DNA from: an uncultured Oscillospiraceae bacterium
GTDB lineage: Bacteria; Bacillota; Clostridia; Oscillospirales; Oscillospiraceae
Length of the DNA: 9,797 bases
Reading direction: 5' to 3'
Assembly (NCBI GenBank): GCA_934661715.1
Contig: CAKUJL010000039.1
Location: 1-9,797 of the forward strand
Under the pieces are notes generated by a model. The model searched no databases, was not told where the DNA came from, and saw only the letters and a list, made by a program, of their open reading frames with translations. A program made the translations under genes and the position numbers. This document shows, one piece after another, positions 6,163 to 9,797 of this stretch (position 1 is the stretch's first letter; the number at the start of each line of letters is the position of its first letter).

Positions 6163-6280
6163 GAGGTAATAAGTAAAAGTGAATAGTGAATAGGTGTGGT
6201 GTCGGCGAAGCCGACGATTCAAATCGTGCCGCAACGCGGCACACATCACTTTTTCACTTTTCACTATTACTTATTACTTC
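6163..6280. repeat. 118-bp palindromic structured element with three internal hairpins
   Basis: The outer arms 6163-6196 and 6247-6280 pair without gaps over 34 positions with only three mismatches (6177, 6184, 6191) and two G-T wobbles. The mismatches are exactly seven bases apart because the left arm contains an AGTGAAT heptamer repeat. The inner 42 bases are three hairpins that touch each other without spare bases: 6201-6215 (GTCGGC-GAA-GCCGAC), 6216-6225 (GATT-CA-AATC) and 6226-6242 (GTGCCGC-AAC-GCGGCAC). The whole folds as a four-way junction. It sits between convergent genes, four bases after one terminator's T-run and two bases from the SLH gene's stop codon. It has no ORF of its own and no clear target-site duplication. 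It is most likely a MITE-like dispersed repeat; a structured RNA is the alternative. Confidence 0.8.
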
Positions 6281-6282
6281 GC

Positions 6283-7443
6283 TTATAAAGCGTTGTAGGT
6301 TCTTGCGGCGAAGAGTCTTGCCAGCAGTGTTACGGCCTGTTCGACGGTCAGATCGCCTTTCGGGGAGAAGCCGGAGCCGGTGCCGCCGATTAAGCCCGCC
6401 TGTGCGGCAATGGCCGTTCCTTCTCTCGCCCAATTGCTTATTTGCGCGGCGTCCTGGAAGCGATAGAGCACGCTCTCGTCGGCCGGAAGCGCGTCTCCTG
6501 TCAGCTGCCAGAGCCTTGTAAGCACGACCGCCGCCATTTCGCGCGTGAGCTTGCCGTCCGCGTCAAAGTTCCCGTTCGTATCTCCCATCATGAGGCCGAG
6601 CAGCGCGACCTCCTTCTGCGGCTGGTAAAGGTCCAGCGCGATGCCGAGACCGTAGGCCGTGTTCGAAAGCAGCTGCGCGAACTGGCCTCTTGTAATGGCG
6701 CTCGTGGCCGTCATGTTAACGCCCGCGGTGATGCCCCACTCTTTGGCGCGGGAAACCGGCGTTTTCGCCCAATCGGAGACCGCGCCGCCGATGGTTCCGT
6801 TTCCGAGGACGTCGGAGGCAGACTGCGTCGTCACGCCCGCCGCGCTCAGAGGAGCCGAGGGAAGCGCCCCGTTCATCGCCTCGCGGACATCGTCCTGCCG
6901 GTCTTCGCGCGAGGGCTCGGTAGCCTCGGGGCGGCTGCCGTCATTGGACGTGAGGGTGTAGAAGGTGTAGCAGCTGTTATAAGAGATCGTGCGGTTCACG
7001 CCCGCCTGTCCGTTCCAGATCCAGTTCTGCTCGATGAGCGTGATCGTTCCGGCCGCTTCGTTGACCGATTTGCACATCACATAGTGCCCATTTCCCTTTT
7101 CCCGCTCGGACGCGGACGCGTAGCCGATGTCTCCGGGCTGCGGGTCAGAGGTCTTCGCAAAATAGTATGCGCTGCTGTTGGTGATCCAGATATCGTGGCC
7201 CGTGGCCTGAAGCTCGAGGCCGTATACCTCGCGGTAATACCGCTGGACATAGTTGAGGCAGTCCGGCGATGCGATCGTCAGATTATAAATGGCGTCCACG
7301 CCGTCCATTGAGTCGGCCACAAAGCCGTCTTCCGTGATGGGCACATAGTCTGTATGCAGGCTCTCGTCCGCCGCCATCGCCGTCCCCGCAAGGCATGAAA
7401 CGCACAGCGCGAAAACCAGAAAGGCACAAAGCCGTCTTTTCAT
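6283..7443 (-). CDS. Secreted CHAP-domain peptidoglycan hydrolase with SLH repeats
   Basis: Predicted 386-residue exported wall protein. The signal peptide has MKRR, a hydrophobic core and AMA-A cleavage after about residue 24. A CHAP/NlpC-P60-like cysteine peptidase or amidase domain spans about 45-170, with candidate catalytic Cys62 (SPDCLNYV), His120 (NGHYVM) and the E138/N140 pair (IEQNW), in the usual Cys-His-polar order, plus the QPGDIGY loop. A charged, low-complexity linker covers about 170-210. S-layer-homology modules then fill about 217-386 (WAKTPVSRAKEWGITAGV, ITRGQFAQLL, LTREMAAVVLTRLW, WAREGTAIAAQAGLIGG, LTVEQAVTLLARLF), anchoring it to secondary wall polymers. The start has GAAAGGA about 8 bases upstream. 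It stands alone with its own sigma-A promoter. Hydrolase activity is inferred from the conserved residues. Confidence 0.85.
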   Translation of the reverse strand: MKRRLCAFLVFALCVSCLAGTAMAADESLHTDYVPITEDGFVADSMDGVDAIYNLTIASPDCLNYVQRYYREVYGLELQATGHDIWITNSSAYYFAKTSDPQPGDIGYASASEREKGNGHYVMCKSVNEAAGTITLIEQNWIWNGQAGVNRTISYNSCYTFYTLTSNDGSRPEATEPSREDRQDDVREAMNGALPSAPLSAAGVTTQSASDVLGNGTIGGAVSDWAKTPVSRAKEWGITAGVNMTATSAITRGQFAQLLSNTAYGLGIALDLYQPQKEVALLGLMMGDTNGNFDADGKLTREMAAVVLTRLWQLTGDALPADESVLYRFQDAAQISNWAREGTAIAAQAGLIGGTGSGFSPKGDLTVEQAVTLLARLFAARTYNAL

Positions 7444-7475
7444 GAAACCATTCCTTTCGCAATAAACACCCCACT

Positions 7476-7504
7476 ATTGTAACCTTTTGTAGCCAATCCG
7501 TCAA
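7476..7504 (-). promoter_or_regulatory. Sigma-A promoter of the CHAP-SLH gene
   Basis: On the minus strand TTGACG (plus 7499-7504) is followed after 17 bases by TACAAT (plus 7476-7481), each matching 5 of 6 consensus positions at ideal spacing. It gives a leader of about 25 bases. It is back-to-back with the mrnC promoter at 7513-7542. Confidence 0.8.
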
Positions 7505-7512
7505 TCTTTTTC

Positions 7513-7542
7513 TTTACCGGGCCCGGTTCGTTGTGCTATACT
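7513..7542 (+). promoter_or_regulatory. Extended -10 promoter of mrnC-rqcH
   Basis: TATACT (7537-7542) is preceded by TGC (7534-7536), an extended -10 element. TTTACC (7513-7518) at 18-base spacing is a 4-of-6 match to the -35. A perfect 12-bp palindrome, ACCGGGCCCGGT (7516-7527), overlaps the -35 and spacer. Transcription would begin near 7549, about 27 bases before the TTG start. Confidence 0.65.
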
Positions 7543-7575
7543 ATAGAAAAGTTTTGAATTTACGGAGGTCTTCTC

Positions 7576-7989
7576 TTGAAGAACTACTTTTCCCTTTCGA
7601 TGCCCGTGCGCGACATCAACCAGATCAGCGCTCTGGGGCTTGCGCACTGCGGCGACGCGGTGTTTGAGCTTCTGGTGCGGAGCTTTCTTTGTGACAGCGG
7701 CAAGCTCACCACCAAGCAGCTGCACCGCACGACCGTGCAGTATGTCTGCGCCCCGGCGCAGGCCGCGCGGATGGACCGGATGCTCCCGCTTCTGACGGAA
7801 GAGGAGCTCGCCCAGTATAAGCGCGGGCGCAACGCGCACACCCACATGATCCCCAAAAACGCCACGCACGAGCAGTATTCCAAGGCCACGGGCCTCGAGT
7901 GCCTGTTCGGCGCTCTGTATCTTGCCGGGAAATTGGAGCGCATCAACGAGCTTTTTGTGCAGACGATGGAGGAGCCCCATGCCGATTGA
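7576..7989 (+). CDS. mrnC: Mini-ribonuclease III
   Basis: 137-residue RNase III catalytic domain without the double-stranded-RNA-binding domain, the size and plan of Mini-RNase III. In Bacillus subtilis this enzyme matures both ends of 23S rRNA inside the 50S particle, helped by ribosomal protein L3. Visible marks are LGLAHCGDAVFELLVR with the metal-binding Asp at about D27, YKRGRNAHTH (about 81-90), PKNATHEQY, and ATGLECLFGALYL with catalytic Glu at about E108. The TTG at 7576 is taken as the start because GGAGGT (7564-7569) lies 6 bases ahead; the first ATG (7600) has no site. It is the first gene of the unit and overlaps rqcH. Confidence 0.93.
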   Translation: MKNYFSLSMPVRDINQISALGLAHCGDAVFELLVRSFLCDSGKLTTKQLHRTTVQYVCAPAQAARMDRMLPLLTEEELAQYKRGRNAHTHMIPKNATHEQYSKATGLECLFGALYLAGKLERINELFVQTMEEPHAD

Positions 7990-9739
7990 CGCCGTTTTTT
8001 TGGACAGCTTATGCTGCGAGCTTCGAAAAAGTCTTCTGACCTGCCGCGTCGACAAAGTGCAGCAGCCCGAGCGCGACACCATTCTTCTTTCCATGCGCGG
8101 CCCTTCTGGCGGCGGAAAGCTGCTTCTGACGGCTTCTCCCAACCATCCGCGCATCCAGCTGACGAGCCTCTCGTTTGAAAACCCGGCCCAGCCGCCGATG
8201 TTCTGTATGCTGCTGCGAAAGCATTTGACGGGCGGACGGCTCGTCTCCATTTCGCAGCCGCCGATGGAGCGGCTGGTGGAGCTCACGTTCGACTGCATCG
8301 ACGAGATGGGAACGCCGTGTCAGAAAAAGCTGATCCTGGAGATCATGGGCCGCAACTCGAACCTTATTTTGACAGGCAGCGACGGGCGCATTCTCGACTG
8401 TCTGCGAAGGGTCGACTTTGAAATGTCCGAGCAGCGGCAGGTTCTGCCGGGGCTATATTACCACCTTCCGCCCACGCAGGGAAAGCGTGACCCGTTTGCC
8501 GCGTCCGAGGAGGAAGTCGAAGCCCTGCTTCTGGCGCAGAGCACGCAGAAGATGGCGGACGCGTTTTTGCTCGAGCACTTCGGCGGGCTTTCGCCGCTTC
8601 TTTGCCGGGAGCTTGCGTATCGGGTGTTCGGAAGCGTCGATTCTGACGTTTCCGGTCTTTCGCCGGACGAGAAGACGCGGGCCGCGCAGCGCCTGTTTTC
8701 TGCGCTGCAAACGCTCCGCACGGGCGAAAAGACGCCGGTGATTCTGCTGCGGGAGGACAAGCCGTGGGACTTTACCTGCACGGACATTTCGCAGTATGAG
8801 GGTCTCGTCACGCGCTTGCCGCAGGAGACGTTCTCGGGGCTTTTAGATAGCTTCTACGCCAAGCGCGACAGCATAGAGCGCACGCGGCAGAAGACGCAGG
8901 CCATCCGCAAAACGCTCACGAATCTGCACAGCCGCACGGCCAGAAAGCTTCAGAACCAGAAAAAAGAGCTGGAGGCGACCTTTGACCGCGAGCACCTGCG
9001 CCGTCTGGGCGATATCGTCACGGCGAACCTGCACCAGATCTCGCGCGGGCAGGCACGGCTCACCGCCGTTGATTTCTATGACCCCGAAATGAAGGAGATC
9101 GACATTCCGCTCAATCCCGCCATCTCCCCGCAGCAGAACGCCGCGAAATTTTACAAGGACTATCAGAAGGCGAAAACCGCCGAAAAGGTGCTCACCGAAC
9201 AGATCGCGAAGGGCGAAACGGAGTTGAGCTATCTTTCGAGCGTTTTAGACGAGCTCTCGCGTGCGGAGACCGAGCGCGATATTTCCGAGATCCGGCAGGA
9301 ACTGATCGAGGGCGGGTATCTGCGCGAAACCGACCGGAAAAAGAAGCAGAAGCTGCCCGCGTCCAAGCCCCTGCGCTTCCGCTCGTCCGACGGATTTGAA
9401 ATTTTCGTGGGCCGCAACAACCGGCAGAACGACCTTCTGACGTTAAAAATGGCTTCCAAGCAGGATATCTGGCTGCACACGCAGAAAATCCATGGCAGCC
9501 ACGTCATCATAGCCTGCGCCCCCGAGACCCCGCCCGACCAGACCGTCACCGAGGCGATGCAGCTTGCCGTCTATTTTTCGCAGGCACGGGAGGGTCAGAA
9601 CGTCCCCGTCGACTATACGCGCGTCAAAAACGTCAAAAAGCCCGCAGGCGCAAAACCGGGCATGGTGATCTACGACCACTACACGACCGCCGTCGTCACG
9701 CCGGACGAGACGCTGGTGGAAAAGCTGAAGGAGGACTGA
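7979..9739 (+). CDS. rqcH: RqcH, ribosome quality-control NFACT protein
   Basis: 586-residue NFACT-family protein (bacterial Rqc2/NEMF relative, formerly called fibronectin-binding protein). It binds 50S subunits carrying stalled peptidyl-tRNA and directs untemplated alanine tailing that marks the chain for degradation. The NFACT-N domain (about 1-200) shows HPRIQLT, PPMFCMLLRKHLTGG and EIMGRNSNLIL. Helical coiled coils lie at about 290-350 and 395-450. The NFACT-R domain (about 465-575) shows DGFEIFVGRNNRQND and DIWLHTQKIHGSHVI (D496 to I510). The residue pair at 97-98 is Glu-Arg, where the B. subtilis protein has Asp-Arg for tRNA contact. The start at 7979 has GGAGGAG (7968-7974) and overlaps the mrnC end by 11 bp, so translation is probably coupled. 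An in-frame upstream start (7922) lies inside mrnC and lacks support. Confidence 0.95.
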   Translation: MPIDAVFLDSLCCELRKSLLTCRVDKVQQPERDTILLSMRGPSGGGKLLLTASPNHPRIQLTSLSFENPAQPPMFCMLLRKHLTGGRLVSISQPPMERLVELTFDCIDEMGTPCQKKLILEIMGRNSNLILTGSDGRILDCLRRVDFEMSEQRQVLPGLYYHLPPTQGKRDPFAASEEEVEALLLAQSTQKMADAFLLEHFGGLSPLLCRELAYRVFGSVDSDVSGLSPDEKTRAAQRLFSALQTLRTGEKTPVILLREDKPWDFTCTDISQYEGLVTRLPQETFSGLLDSFYAKRDSIERTRQKTQAIRKTLTNLHSRTARKLQNQKKELEATFDREHLRRLGDIVTANLHQISRGQARLTAVDFYDPEMKEIDIPLNPAISPQQNAAKFYKDYQKAKTAEKVLTEQIAKGETELSYLSSVLDELSRAETERDISEIRQELIEGGYLRETDRKKKQKLPASKPLRFRSSDGFEIFVGRNNRQNDLLTLKMASKQDIWLHTQKIHGSHVIIACAPETPPDQTVTEAMQLAVYFSQAREGQNVPVDYTRVKNVKKPAGAKPGMVIYDHYTTAVVTPDETLVEKLKED

Positions 9740-9740
9740 C

Positions 9741-9797
9741 ATGCACGACTGGCACGACAAGCATTACGCGTTTTTTCAGAACCGGGACTGTGAGTTT
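9741..9797 (+). CDS. Start of a cysteine-rich small-domain protein (truncated by the window)
   Basis: Only the first 19 codons are present: MHDWHDKHYAFF, QNRDCEF. The FFQNRDCEF segment resembles the N-terminus of the cysteine-rich small domain family (PF04071-type, where FPCH normally follows), small predicted metal-binding proteins of unclear role. GGAGG (9730-9734) lies 6 bases before the ATG, and the ATG is one base after the rqcH stop, so it belongs to the mrnC-rqcH operon. The family call rests on very few residues and should be read as a likelihood. Confidence 0.55.
   Translation, partial: MHDWHDKHYAFFQNRDCEF

Noticed and set aside
6201..6242. tRNA-like or CRISPR-like reading of the three tandem hairpins
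   Set aside because: There is no acceptor-stem/T-loop consensus, no CCA and no spacer-repeat alternation. The three hairpins differ in sequence and touch directly, fitting a palindromic repeat element rather than either.
5162..6244. 360-residue open frame antisense to the YeiH-type exporter
   Set aside because: The composition is Arg/Asp/His-rich and low in hydrophobics, the mirror image of a membrane-protein gene. It begins inside the palindromic element and has no recognisable domain.
7387..7401. Lipobox-like VSC near residue 17 of the CHAP-SLH protein
   Set aside because: The hydrophobic core would be too short and the -3 residue is Cys. The AMA-A site after residue 24 is a normal signal peptidase I site, and SLH modules already give wall anchoring.
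7501..8298. 265-residue minus-strand frame across mrnC and the start of rqcH
   Set aside because: It is antisense to two well-recognised genes, covers their promoter, and shows no motif or ribosome binding site.

Overview
The window is chromosomal DNA from a GC-rich low-GC-phylum relative, most likely a clostridial gut-type bacterium of the Oscillospiraceae/Oscillospirales kind. This rests on three things: Mini-RNase III and RqcH (Bacillota-type RNA and ribosome quality-control proteins), strong AGGAGG-type ribosome binding sites with one TTG start, and the gene repertoire (DUF4349 lipoprotein, SLH-domain hydrolase, two-OB-fold SSB-like protein). The genus is an inference; there is no rRNA or other marker to confirm it. 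The gene content is ordinary housekeeping and accessory material. I see no phage, transposase, CRISPR array, toxin or biosynthetic cluster.

Layout. Bases 1-230 hold no gene but two strong, AT-rich hairpins. A YgiQ-family radical SAM gene (231-2234, +) follows, then a two-OB-fold SSB-like gene (2290-2916, +) whose Shine-Dalgarno sequence lies inside a hairpin. Just after its stop is a match to an ECF-sigma promoter, which drives a DUF4349 membrane lipoprotein (3007-4068, +). An intrinsic terminator (4074-4105) closes that unit. Next comes a classic divergent pair: a LysR regulator (4104-4958, -) and a YeiH-family putative sulfate/sulfite exporter (5078-6121, +). They share a 119-bp gap with overlapping sigma-A-type promoters and a 16-bp palindrome, the likely LysR operator. 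The exporter ends at a bidirectional terminator (6124-6158).

The exporter converges with a secreted CHAP + SLH cell-wall protein (6283-7443, -). Between them sits a 118-bp palindromic element (6163-6280). It folds on paper into a long outer stem capped by three directly abutting hairpins, and it is the most unusual non-coding structure in the window. A divergent promoter region (7444-7575) then leads into a short ribosome-centred operon: mrnC (Mini-RNase III, 23S rRNA maturation, TTG start), overlapped by 11 bp by rqcH (ribosome-associated quality control, Ala-tailing). One base after the rqcH stop, a third gene begins and runs off the window; its first 19 residues resemble the N-terminus of the cysteine-rich small-domain family.

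The best leads are the structured repeat at 6163-6280, the hairpin pair at 27-116, the SD-sequestering hairpin before the SSB-like gene, the ECF-type promoter of the DUF4349 gene, and the compact LysR/exporter control region. None of these amounts to a demonstrated new system.
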